Positions 36,013 to 44,090 of a stretch of DNA of 64,000 bases are shown piece after piece (the first letter of the stretch is position 1; every line of letters starts with the position of its first letter). The position numbers and the translations under genes were made by a program. The notes beneath the pieces are model-generated. The model made no database searches and had not been told where the DNA came from. It was given only the letters and a program-made list of their open reading frames with translations. Source of the stretch: an uncultured Collinsella sp. (GTDB lineage Bacteria; Actinomycetota; Coriobacteriia; Coriobacteriales; Coriobacteriaceae); the NCBI GenBank assembly GCA_900549715.1, contig URPK01000003.1:62001-126000 (forward strand), written 5' to 3'.

Positions 36013-37545
36013 ATGAACGAGTCGTATCGCCTGGGCGAGCAATCAATCATCGCTCATCTTCAGCGACTTGCGAACGGGGCCTCAACCACCGAGCTCGATG
36101 TTGCCGCGCTGCCCCCGGAGCTGCGTGCCATCGGTGAGCAACTGCAGAAAACGCTCGCCATCCTGCAACAAGAACGTGAGTTGCTTGAGCACGGCGCCTA
36201 TATCGACTCGCTCACCAATCTTGGCAACCGTGGCGGACTCGACCGCCATGTCGATCAGCTCTGGCGCAAAGGCACCCCCTTCACCTGTGCCTATATTGAC
36301 ATCGATCGCCTCAAGCATTGCAACGATAAGTTTGGCCACGCCGAGGGCAATCGCTACATTCTGAGCATCTGCCGCGCACTCACCGAGACAATGGAGCACG
36401 ATGAGTTGCTGTTCCGTATCGGTGGAGACGAATTTGTACTTATATCCCCCACGACAAACGAAGCCGAGCTCGAGCAGCGCCTAGAGTGGACGCGTGCCAA
36501 TCTTATCGAGGCAACATCGGACGGCAAGGCGCCCATGATCGCCAGCTTTAGCTTTGGCTGCTCGCGCGTCGACCCGCTTGCAGGCGATACGCGTCGCCAG
36601 ATGACAAAGGACGCCGACCGCAAAATGTATCGCTACAAGCTCATGTACCGTGTGCAACAACCGGAAGAAGGCGATGCGCTGCAACGCCCGATCACCGAAC
36701 AACCCCCCCCCTGCAACGACCGAGTGTTTCAAGCGATCTCCATGAGCTCCGAGACACGCTATCCGTTCATCATTAACCTCGACACCGGCGAATCGCAATG
36801 GTCGGTTAATGCCGTGCGCGATTTTGACCTACCCTCCCAGCATCCCTACAACTCGCTCGATATATGGCTTGCCCGTGTTCACCCCGAGGACCGCGACAAC
36901 GTACGTGCCGAGCTCGATATGGTGGTAAACGGCACGTGGCACTTCCACTGCATGCAGTATCGCGTCATGAATACCGCCGGAAAATACGCGCTTTGCGACT
37001 GCACGGGTTACCGCCTGGACGGCACCGATACCGAGCCCAACATGTATGTGGGCATTGTCACCAACCGAAGCTTGGCAGATACGACCGATTCCGTGACCGG
37101 TCTGGGCGATATCCACGCCCTGGTCAACGCCATTGGCGAGATGCGTCGCGTGGCACGAAACGCGGGCTTGATCGCCATTAAAATCGACGAAATCGCACAG
37201 GTCAATGCCCGCTTTGGCTTTGATGCAGGCGACCGCGTTTTGGCAGAAAGCGCCGCCTGCCTCATGGATTGCTCGCGCGGCAAGGGTCGTCTGTTCCGCT
37301 CGACCGGACCGATGTTCGTGGCGCTCTTCGACGACTTTGATCCCGAAGAGACCGACGCGGTTGCAGACGAAATCGAACGGTTCTTGGGATCGCCCGTGCT
37401 CCTTGGCTCATTTGAATATCAGCCGCCCCTTCGTGTGGCGACGCTTCATCTGGACGCCGTCGACCGACAGCCCGTTTCCATTTTGAACGAACTTAATGCG
37501 CTGATTAAAGAGGCGCCGCAGGTACCGGGCACCAAGCTGGACTAG
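36013..37545 (+). CDS. Diguanylate cyclase: GGDEF-PAS-decayed GGDEF
   Basis: A 510-residue protein closely related in layout to the first half of the previous one. The GGDEF domain has an intact RIGGDEF near residue 137 and the DSLTNLGNRGG opening, so it is predicted to make c-di-GMP. A PAS-type segment (about 240-350) follows, then a second GGDEF domain in which the signature is replaced by TGPMF near residue 430. AAGGAGG precedes the ATG at 36013. The shared GNRGG opening and PAS suggest that both genes arose by duplication. Cytosolic. Confidence 0.9.
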   Translation: MNESYRLGEQSIIAHLQRLANGASTTELDVAALPPELRAIGEQLQKTLAILQQERELLEHGAYIDSLTNLGNRGGLDRHVDQLWRKGTPFTCAYIDIDRLKHCNDKFGHAEGNRYILSICRALTETMEHDELLFRIGGDEFVLISPTTNEAELEQRLEWTRANLIEATSDGKAPMIASFSFGCSRVDPLAGDTRRQMTKDADRKMYRYKLMYRVQQPEEGDALQRPITEQPPPCNDRVFQAISMSSETRYPFIINLDTGESQWSVNAVRDFDLPSQHPYNSLDIWLARVHPEDRDNVRAELDMVVNGTWHFHCMQYRVMNTAGKYALCDCTGYRLDGTDTEPNMYVGIVTNRSLADTTDSVTGLGDIHALVNAIGEMRRVARNAGLIAIKIDEIAQVNARFGFDAGDRVLAESAACLMDCSRGKGRLFRSTGPMFVALFDDFDPEETDAVADEIERFLGSPVLLGSFEYQPPLRVATLHLDAVDRQPVSILNELNALIKEAPQVPGTKLD

Positions 37546-37829
37546 CGTTATGGGGCGCATGATGGTTAATTTCCGATCTCAACCGAACACATTGGGCAAA
37601 TAGGTCGTACCCGCAGTTAGCCGAACGTCCCCTCAGTCCCTCCCGGGGCCCGGGGGCACCGTTTCGATACTCTTGGTTTACTTTGCCTGATGCAAATAAG
37701 TGCTCAACAAGATAGAACCTATCCCCCGCCACGGATATGCCCTCGAGTAAATCTGTTAAGCCAAGCCTATCAAATTCTATTGACAATTGGCTGCATTGGT
37801 CCATTTTGTCGTCCAGCCACTTCCGCTGG
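37546..37829. other. Low-GC gap with possible gene remnant
   Basis: Between the diguanylate cyclase and the DUF3784-like gene. On the minus strand a frame opening at 37804 reads MDQCSQLSIEFDRLGLTDLL and continues into GC-rich sequence that overlaps the cyclase stop. The first 45 or so codons look protein-like and are AT-rich; the rest does not. It may be the head of a truncated foreign gene. Nothing else is clear here. Confidence 0.25.
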
Positions 37830-38150
37830 CTATCGCCTCATAAACACAAACCTAACGAGCCGCACGAACGACAAAGAGGCCAAGCTGAACAGAAGTAGAA
37901 CCAAAACTTCAAAAACGCTGGTATTCCAATCGCGTACCCAGCCCTCTACCGCCCACAAGAGAAACAGCAGCCCCATCCATAACGTCACAGAAGAAATCAG
38001 CTTTGCGTAAGGGCGTATATCAATCTCGCTCTCCCTTTTTGTGACATCATATCCAGCAATTGAGCAGAGCCATCTTCCTCTTCGGTATTGGATTGAAAGG
38101 ACAATCAAGGCAATCGAAGTCATCAAGCAAACAGCATCCTCTGTTTCCAT
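37830..38150 (-). CDS. Small membrane protein, DUF3784-like
   Basis: A 106-residue protein with three hydrophobic segments and the pattern RRGRWLCSIAGYDVTKRESEIDIRPYAK between the first two, which resembles the GKG-x-FLIAGYNT motif of DUF3784 proteins. Their function is unknown. I chose the ATG at 38150 since AAAGGA lies six bases upstream; one seven codons earlier lacks a site. The gene is AT-rich relative to both neighbours and lies between a possible gene remnant and an IS30 trace, which suggests transfer. Confidence 0.6.
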   Translation of the reverse strand: METEDAVCLMTSIALIVLSIQYRRGRWLCSIAGYDVTKRESEIDIRPYAKLISSVTLWMGLLFLLWAVEGWVRDWNTSVFEVLVLLLFSLASLSFVRLVRFVFMRR

Positions 38151-38274
38151 AGAGTTTCCTTTGCTTTCCATCCTAGTTACGCATTCACAATCGAATCAAA
38201 CCAAGTATGAATTACTCGATAGCAACCGCCTTAGTATAAACCATAGCCGCCGCAGCAGCCCGCCTTCCAAGGCC

Positions 38275-38415
38275 TCAAAGCTCGCCATCGAGGGCGACCC
38301 GCCCAGACCCCTTACAATCTGCTCGCACGAGGCCCCGCACTCCAACATCCTCTGGACCGTATCCCGCTCGTACCTGGTAAGCGTGCCTGCCGTGGGCCCT
38401 CGGGGCCGGCATCGT
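38275..38415 (-). pseudogene. Probable IS30-family transposase remnant
   Basis: Read on the minus strand in one frame this gives PTAGTLTRYERDTVQRML and then ECGASCEQIVRGLGGSPS, which matches the N-terminal helix-turn-helix of IS30 transposases (L-t-x-x-E-R-x-x-I-x-x-L...S-x-x-x-I-A-x-x-L-g-R-S-x-S-T-v-S). No start, no stop and no catalytic DDE part remains. Confidence 0.4.
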
Positions 38416-38484
38416 GCCCCACGCCATCTGCCCGCTCGTGCGATAATCCTCTGCAGAAGTCACCGACAGCAGAGGGAGTTTGTG

Positions 38485-39108
38485 ATGAAGGTTCTTTTGG
38501 TCAATGGCAGCCCCAAGGCAAACGGCAACACGGCCCGCGCACTCGCCGAGGTCGCCGAGCAGCTTAACGCCGAAGGCATCGAGGCCGAGATGTTTCAGCT
38601 GGGCGCCAAGCCCATTCGCGATTGCATTGGTTGCGGCCAGTGCGGCAAGCTCGATTGCCGTTGCACCTTTGACGACGATGTGGTCAACGAGCTGATTGCC
38701 GCTGCCGAGCAGGCAGACGGCTTTGTCTTTGGCTCGCCCGTCTACTACGCACATCCCAGCGGACGCATCCTCTCGGCACTCGACCGCGCATTCTATGCAG
38801 GCAGCAAGGCCTTTACGCACAAGCCGGGCGCCGCTGTCGCCGTTGCCCGTCGCGGCGGCACGTCGACCACCTTCGACGTGCTCAACAAGTACTTCACCAT
38901 CAACCAGATGCCCGTGGTAGCATCCACCTACTGGAACAACGTCTTCGGTGCCATGCCGGGCGAGGCCGCCCAGGACGCCGAGGGCCTTGCCACCATGCGA
39001 AACATCGGTAAAAACATGGCCTGGCTGCTGCGTTGCATCGAGGCGGGAAAGGCCGCCGGCATCGAAGCCCCCGAGGCCGATCGCGCGCGCACCAACTTTA
39101 TTCGATAA
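38485..39108 (+). CDS. Flavodoxin-fold NAD(P)H-dependent oxidoreductase
   Basis: A 207-residue FMN protein of the NADPH-dependent FMN reductase/iron-sulfur flavoprotein group. The FMN loop is LLVNGSPKANGNTARAL; a cysteine cluster C-x2-C-x2-C-x4-C-x-C (DCIGCGQCGKLDCRC) follows at residues 48-60, and GSPVYYAHPSGRILSALDR is the second flavin-contact segment. The cysteines could hold a cluster or act as redox thiols. It may reduce quinones or nitro compounds; the electron acceptor is unknown. GGGAG stands eight bases before the ATG. Confidence 0.88.
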   Translation: MKVLLVNGSPKANGNTARALAEVAEQLNAEGIEAEMFQLGAKPIRDCIGCGQCGKLDCRCTFDDDVVNELIAAAEQADGFVFGSPVYYAHPSGRILSALDRAFYAGSKAFTHKPGAAVAVARRGGTSTTFDVLNKYFTINQMPVVASTYWNNVFGAMPGEAAQDAEGLATMRNIGKNMAWLLRCIEAGKAAGIEAPEADRARTNFIR

Positions 39109-39262
39109 GTCCAGCGGTGGTCACCTCGATGCTCTATCAATGTCAGCGAAAAGCCAGCTGATGAGGAAAGGTGCCTTGAAAGAGGAGGGCGCTGGGCTTT
39201 TGCCCGCGCCCGACGATTGAAAGGCAGATTGCCCATCAGATGGCTTTGCGGCGTCGATGTGA

Positions 39263-39284
39263 CCGCCGTTCGTTAGAACGGCGG
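39263..39284 (+). promoter_or_regulatory. Exact hairpin over the ArsC-like gene's RBS region
   Basis: CCGCCGTTC (39263-39271) pairs exactly with GAACGGCGG (39276-39284) with a GTTA loop, ending nine bases before the ATG. The second arm includes the only purine-rich sequence before the start, so it may limit translation. Confidence 0.5.
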
Positions 39285-39293
39285 AACAAATAC

Positions 39294-39635
39294 ATGAACG
39301 TGCAAATCTTCGGCACCAAAAAGTCCTTCGATACCAAGAAGGCCCAGCGCTACTTTAAGGAGCGCCGCATTAAGGTGCAGTTTATCGACCTTAAGGAAAA
39401 GGAGATGAGCAAGGGCGAGCTCACGAGCGTGATGCAGGCGGTCGGCGGCATCGACAAGCTGCTCAACCCCAAGGCTAAGGACGAGGAGACGCTCGCACTC
39501 ATCCAGCACCTCACCACCAGCCAGCGCTTCGACAAGCTACTCGAGAACCAGCAGGTTCTGGCCGAGCCCATCGTGCGCAACGGCAAAAAGGCCACCGTCG
39601 GTTATTGCCCTGATGTATGGGGAGCCTGGGAGTAG
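39294..39635 (+). CDS. ArsC/Spx-family protein without the catalytic cysteine
   Basis: A 113-residue thioredoxin-fold protein of the ArsC/Spx/YffB family: MNVQIFGTKKSFDTKKAQRYF at the start, IDLKEKEMSKGEL and QVLAEPIVRNGKKATVGY in the usual places. The CxxS or CxxC of arsenate reductases and Spx is replaced by KSFD, so thiol-based arsenate reduction is not expected. The ATG at 39294 follows a hairpin that includes the weak binding site. It may be a regulatory relative that binds RNA polymerase or another partner, but that is inference. Confidence 0.85.
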   Translation: MNVQIFGTKKSFDTKKAQRYFKERRIKVQFIDLKEKEMSKGELTSVMQAVGGIDKLLNPKAKDEETLALIQHLTTSQRFDKLLENQQVLAEPIVRNGKKATVGYCPDVWGAWE

Positions 39636-39721
39636 CCTGTGTTATTTGTCGGCGCGTGGGTATAAGAGCAGGCGTTTGGCATAAGATTCAACTGTAAGCC
39701 ATGTCTAACAAAGGAGGGCAC

Positions 39722-40852
39722 ATGCCCAACAAACCCGTGAAGATCATCATGCTTACCGGCTACCTCGGTGCCGGCAAGACCACGCTGCTCAACCACATCC
39801 TCGCCAACGACGGCGGCATCCGCGCCGCCGTGATCGTCAACGATATCGGCGAGATCAACGTCGACGCTAGCCTTATCGCCGACGGCGGCCTTTCCGAGAC
39901 CGACGACCTCATCCCGCTCACCAACGGCTGCATCTGCTGCACGCTTTCGGACGACCTGGCCAACCAGCTGCAGGGCATCGCCGATTCGGGCAAGTTCGAC
40001 TACATCATCATCGAGGCCTCGGGTATTTGCGAGCCTATCCCCATCGCCTACACCATCTCGAGCTTCTGCGACGAGGCCAAGGTGGGCGGCGAGCCCAAGC
40101 TCGCGCTCGACAACATCGTGGCCGTGGTCGACTGCGCCCGCATGTACGACGAGTTCAACGGCGGTCGCGACCTGCTGGCCGAGGACATTGACGAGGATGA
40201 CATCGAGAGCCTGCTCATCCAGCAGATCGAGTTTTGCTCCACGCTGATTCTTAATAAGACTGACACCGTCACCCCCGAGCAGATCGCAGAGCTCAAAGCC
40301 ATCGTGCGCAGCCTGCAGAAGGACGCCGTGATTGTCGAGGCTCAAAACGGCGAGGTCCCCATGGAGGAGCTGCTCGACACCGACCGCTTCGACTTTATGC
40401 GCGCCTACAACTCCGCCGCCTGGATCGAGGCCATGGAGCATCCCGAGGAGCACGACGACCCCGAGGTGCTCGAGTACGACATCGAGACCTTTGTGTACTC
40501 GCGCCGCAAGCCGTTTGACCTGCAGAAGTTCACCGATTTTGTTGAGCAGGAGTGGCCCGACGAAGTCATTCGCGTCAAGGGTCCGCTGTGGCAGACCGGC
40601 GATCCGGACATGTGCTACATGTTTGAGCAGGCCGGCCACCAGATGCGTCTGATGGAAAACGGCCTGTTTGTCGATTCTGCGCCCGAGGGCGAGAAGCAGA
40701 AGATTATCGACGAGAACCCCGAAATCATGCAGATTTGGGACGACGAGACGGGCGACCGCATGACGAGCCTGTGCATCATCGGCCGTCACATGGACAAAGA
40801 CGCGCTCATCGCCTCCCTCGATGCCTGCCTGACCGACTGGCACCGCGCCTAG
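39722..40852 (+). CDS. CobW/COG0523-family GTP-binding metallochaperone
   Basis: A 376-residue G3E GTPase. Walker A is LTGYLGAGKTTLLNHIL, the metal-binding motif is NGCICCTLSDDL (C-x-C-C), the guanine motif is LNKTD, and the C-terminal CobW domain follows (FDLQKFTDFVEQEWPDEVIRVKGPLW). Members of this family pass zinc, cobalt or iron to client enzymes. The ATG at 39722 has AAAGGAGG upstream. An acidic stretch, LLAEDIDEDDIE, lies between the G motifs. The client cannot be read from context. Confidence 0.92.
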   Translation: MPNKPVKIIMLTGYLGAGKTTLLNHILANDGGIRAAVIVNDIGEINVDASLIADGGLSETDDLIPLTNGCICCTLSDDLANQLQGIADSGKFDYIIIEASGICEPIPIAYTISSFCDEAKVGGEPKLALDNIVAVVDCARMYDEFNGGRDLLAEDIDEDDIESLLIQQIEFCSTLILNKTDTVTPEQIAELKAIVRSLQKDAVIVEAQNGEVPMEELLDTDRFDFMRAYNSAAWIEAMEHPEEHDDPEVLEYDIETFVYSRRKPFDLQKFTDFVEQEWPDEVIRVKGPLWQTGDPDMCYMFEQAGHQMRLMENGLFVDSAPEGEKQKIIDENPEIMQIWDDETGDRMTSLCIIGRHMDKDALIASLDACLTDWHRA

Positions 40853-40891
40853 GTTTATCCAAGCGGGCATTTTTCCGCCTACGTAACCGCC

Positions 40892-40926
40892 AAACCACCA
40901 CGAAGGTGCCCTTCGTGGTGGTTTTT
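40892..40926 (+). terminator. Terminator of the CobW-like gene
   Basis: AAACCACCACGAAG pairs exactly with CTTCGTGGTGGTTT and is followed by TTTC. Confidence 0.85.
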
Positions 40927-40947
40927 CGTTCTGAGCCAAGGAGATTC

Positions 40948-41547
40948 ATGTTCAACATTGTGCTGTATGCGCCCGAGATTCCGGCCAATACGGGCAATAT
41001 CGGCCGCACCTGCGTGGTTACCGGTGCCCGCCTGCATCTGGTGGAGCCACTGGGCTTTTCACTCGACGACAAGACGGTGCGTCGCGCCGGCCTGGGCTAC
41101 TGGCAAAACTTGGACGTGACGACATATGCCGGCTGGAAGGATTTCCTTGCGCGCAACGGCCTCTCCCCCGCCGACGAGCGCCTGCACCTGCTAACCAAAA
41201 AGGCGCGCCGAACCTATGCGCAAAGCACCTACCGCGACGGTGACTTTTTGGTCTTTGGCAGCGAGAGCTCGGGGATTCCCGAGCCACTGCTTGCCGCGGC
41301 GCCCGAGCGCTGCGAGCGCATCCCCATGTTGCGCGATTGCGACTCGCTCGAAAACGCCGACGCCTGGGAGGCCCACGAGGAGTCGCTCGGGCATACCGAG
41401 GACAGACACGAAGCCATCCTTCGACAGGATATCTGCGGCAACTTCGTCAATCCGGACGACTACCGCATCAGCGCACTCAACCTCTCCAACAGCGCCGCCA
41501 TCGTCCTCTACGAGGCCCTGCGCCAGTCAAACTTCCCAGGAATGTGA
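40948..41547 (+). CDS. trmL: tRNA 2'-O-methyltransferase TrmL, with insertion
   Basis: A 199-residue SPOUT methyltransferase for position 34 of certain tRNAs. MFNIVLYAPEIPANTGNIGRT is the family opening, the knot segments are LVFGSESSGIPE and ALNLSNSAAIVLYE. TrmL proteins are usually about 155 residues; here about 45 extra residues (DSLENADAWEAHEESLGHTE and on) lie between IPML and the last SPOUT motif. AAGGAGATTC leads into the ATG. Confidence 0.9.
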   Translation: MFNIVLYAPEIPANTGNIGRTCVVTGARLHLVEPLGFSLDDKTVRRAGLGYWQNLDVTTYAGWKDFLARNGLSPADERLHLLTKKARRTYAQSTYRDGDFLVFGSESSGIPEPLLAAAPERCERIPMLRDCDSLENADAWEAHEESLGHTEDRHEAILRQDICGNFVNPDDYRISALNLSNSAAIVLYEALRQSNFPGM

Positions 41548-41548
41548 C

Positions 41549-41567
41549 AAAGGGACAGTCCCTTTTT
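41549..41567. terminator. Short hairpin between trmL and the UvrA-like gene
   Basis: AAAGGGA pairs with TCCCTTT across CAG, followed by Ts, between convergent genes. Confidence 0.55.
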
Positions 41568-41576
41568 CATATTCGC

Positions 41577-44090
41577 TTATAGATAGCGGCCGGTAATGCT
41601 CTTGGAGCAGGTCGCGATGTCTGCCGGCGTGCCGGCGCAGACGATTTGCCCGCCGGCGTCGCCACCGCCCGGGCCCATGTCGATCACATAATCGGCGTTA
41701 CGGATAAGGTCGAGATCGTGTTCGATCACGATAACCGTGGCGCCCTTGGCAACAAGGCCGTCGAACACACTCAGCAACACCTGAACATCGAGCGGATGTA
41801 GGCCGATCGTAGGCTCGTCGAACACGAATACGGCATCGTCCTGCACGCGTCCCATCTCGCTCGCAAGCTTAAGACGCTGCGCCTCGCCGCCCGAAAGCGC
41901 CGGCGTGGGCTCACCGAGCGTGAGATAGCCCAAGCCCAGGTCGCGCAAGGTCTGCAAGCGCGTCTGAACTTTCTTGAGCCCCAGCGTGGCGTCGAGAGCC
42001 TCGTCCACACTCATGTCCATGAGCTGCGGCAACGTAAGCAGGCTCCCGTCCTTGCCCTCGCGATGGATATGCGAAGCCGCGTCTGCATAACGTGAGCCGC
42101 GACATGCCGGGCAGACGATCTCGACGTCGGGCAAAAACTGCACGTCGAGCGATATCGAACCCGTGCCATCGCACGTAGGGCAGCGCAAAGTGCCAGTGTT
42201 GTAGCTAAAGGCACCCGCCTTGTAGCCGGCTGCCTTGGCCTCGGGCGTACGGGCGAAGGCGCGACGCAGCTCATCATGAATGTCGGCATAAGTTGCCACC
42301 GTCGAGCGCACGTTGGCGCCGATAGGCGTAGCGTCAATCAGGTTGGCACGTGCAATGCCCTCGGCATCGATCCAGCGCACGTGGCGTGGCAAGCGCTCGC
42401 CAGCTGCCTGCGCCTTAAGCGCCGGGATGAGCGTCTCGAGTACCAACGTCGTCTTGCCCGAACCCGAAACGCCCGTCACCGCGACAAGGCGACCGCGCGG
42501 GATATCGACTTCGAGCGGCTTGACGGTATGGATGGTATCGGTCGCCATGCGGATGTGGCCCTGGTCGAACATTTCGTCGTCAGTCACCTGCGGACGCAAA
42601 CGCTTGGAGTCCGATCTCAAAAACGGCGCGATGCGGCTGGCCTGCGATTGTTCGATCTCGTCTACCGTGCCCGCGGCAATCACATTACCGCCGCCTGCTC
42701 CGGCAACGGGACCCATCTCAACCAGATAGTCGGCTTCCGCCAGCACGCGTGTATCGTGGTCAACGACAACCACGGTGTTGCCGTCATCCACCAGATCGCG
42801 CATCACGCCTACCAGGCCGTCGACATTGGCAGGATGCAAGCCAATCGAGGGCTCGTCCAACACATAGAGCACACCCGTCGATCGGTTGCGCACCACGCGG
42901 GCGAGTTGCACGCGCTGACGCTCACCCGTGGAGAGCGTGGCACCTGCGCGATCGAGTGAAAGGTAATCGAGACCCAGGTCGACCAGACGACGGGCCGCTC
43001 CCAAAAACGAATCGCAGATATCCGTCGCCATGGGCTGCATCTCGACCGGCAAGGATGCGGGCACCCCGCGCACCCACTCAATCGCCTCGCCCAGCGTCAT
43101 GGCCGCCGCCTGCGCCAGATTGATACCGCGCACCTGGGGCTGGCGCGCAGCCTCGGAGAGGCGCGTGCCGCCGCAATCACGGCACGGGCCCTCGCGCAAA
43201 AAGCGTGCCACGCGTTTGAGGCCCTTATCGTCCTTAACCTTGGCGAGCGCGTTCTCGACCGTATAGACGGCGTTGTAATAGGTGAAGTCGAGCGGCGTGG
43301 CGCCCTCGCCGTTTTTGGGAACGTAGAGAATGTGCTTTTTAACCGCCGGACCATGGAACACGATGTCGCGCTCTTGAGGCGTGAGCTGGTTAAACGGCAC
43401 GTCGGTGCGCACGCCCATCTCGCCGGCCACCTGCTTCATCAGGTCCCACATGAGCGTGCCCCAGGGAAGCACTGCGCCTTCATTGATAGTCTTTGACTCG
43501 TCGGGCACCAGGCTCGCCTCGTCCACCTCGCGCATGACACCGGTGCCGCCGCAGGTAGGGCACGCACCGCCGCTATTGAAAGCCAAATCCTCGGCACTCG
43601 GCGCGTAGAACTCGCGGCCGCATGCGGGGCACGTGAGCGACAGGCCCGCAGCCACGTTAAGGCTCGGCTCCACGCGCGCCCCGCAATGCGGGCACACGTG
43701 ATGGGCGCAACGGCTAAAGAGCAGGCGCAGACTATTGTTGAGCTCGGTCATGGTACCAAAGGTGGAACGCACGCCCGGCACGCTAGGGCGCTGATGCAAT
43801 GCGAGCGCCGCCGGTACGTGCAGCACCTCGTCCACCTGGGCGTGCTCGGCCTGCGTCAGACGACGGCGGGTATAGGTGCTGAGCGCCTCCAGGTAACGGC
43901 GCGAGCCCTCGGCATAAAGAACTCCCAGCGCCAGCGAGCTCTTGCCCGAACCCGATACGCCGGCAATGCCCACGAGCCTCCCCAGCGGAATATCGATATC
44001 GATGTCCTTGAGATTGTGGACACGTGCACCGCGCACCTCGATAGCCTGTGGGCTCATCTTCTGTTCCGTCACCTTTATCACCCTACTCAT
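41577..44090 (-). CDS. UvrA-like excinuclease ATPase (UvrA2 type)
   Basis: An 837-residue protein with two ABC ATPase halves: IAGVSGSGKSSLALGVLYAEG and VTGVSGSGKTTLVLETL (Walker A), LSTGERQRVQLARV and LSGGEAQRLKLASEM (signatures), and two CxxC...CxxC zinc modules. It is shorter than UvrA (about 940), consistent with the UvrA2 group that lacks the UvrB-binding insert. Such proteins are linked to DNA-damage or drug tolerance. The start overlaps the stop of the AAA ATPase by eight bases (ATGAGTAG), indicating coupling; the ATG 11 codons later has AAGGTGA upstream and is an alternative start. Confidence 0.9.
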   Translation of the reverse strand: MSRVIKVTEQKMSPQAIEVRGARVHNLKDIDIDIPLGRLVGIAGVSGSGKSSLALGVLYAEGSRRYLEALSTYTRRRLTQAEHAQVDEVLHVPAALALHQRPSVPGVRSTFGTMTELNNSLRLLFSRCAHHVCPHCGARVEPSLNVAAGLSLTCPACGREFYAPSAEDLAFNSGGACPTCGGTGVMREVDEASLVPDESKTINEGAVLPWGTLMWDLMKQVAGEMGVRTDVPFNQLTPQERDIVFHGPAVKKHILYVPKNGEGATPLDFTYYNAVYTVENALAKVKDDKGLKRVARFLREGPCRDCGGTRLSEAARQPQVRGINLAQAAAMTLGEAIEWVRGVPASLPVEMQPMATDICDSFLGAARRLVDLGLDYLSLDRAGATLSTGERQRVQLARVVRNRSTGVLYVLDEPSIGLHPANVDGLVGVMRDLVDDGNTVVVVDHDTRVLAEADYLVEMGPVAGAGGGNVIAAGTVDEIEQSQASRIAPFLRSDSKRLRPQVTDDEMFDQGHIRMATDTIHTVKPLEVDIPRGRLVAVTGVSGSGKTTLVLETLIPALKAQAAGERLPRHVRWIDAEGIARANLIDATPIGANVRSTVATYADIHDELRRAFARTPEAKAAGYKAGAFSYNTGTLRCPTCDGTGSISLDVQFLPDVEIVCPACRGSRYADAASHIHREGKDGSLLTLPQLMDMSVDEALDATLGLKKVQTRLQTLRDLGLGYLTLGEPTPALSGGEAQRLKLASEMGRVQDDAVFVFDEPTIGLHPLDVQVLLSVFDGLVAKGATVIVIEHDLDLIRNADYVIDMGPGGGDAGGQIVCAGTPADIATCSKSITGRYL

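Noticed and set aside
39602..40939. Long minus-strand frame over the CobW-like gene
   Set aside because: Shadow frame; the plus-strand gene has all GTPase motifs and a good ribosome binding site.
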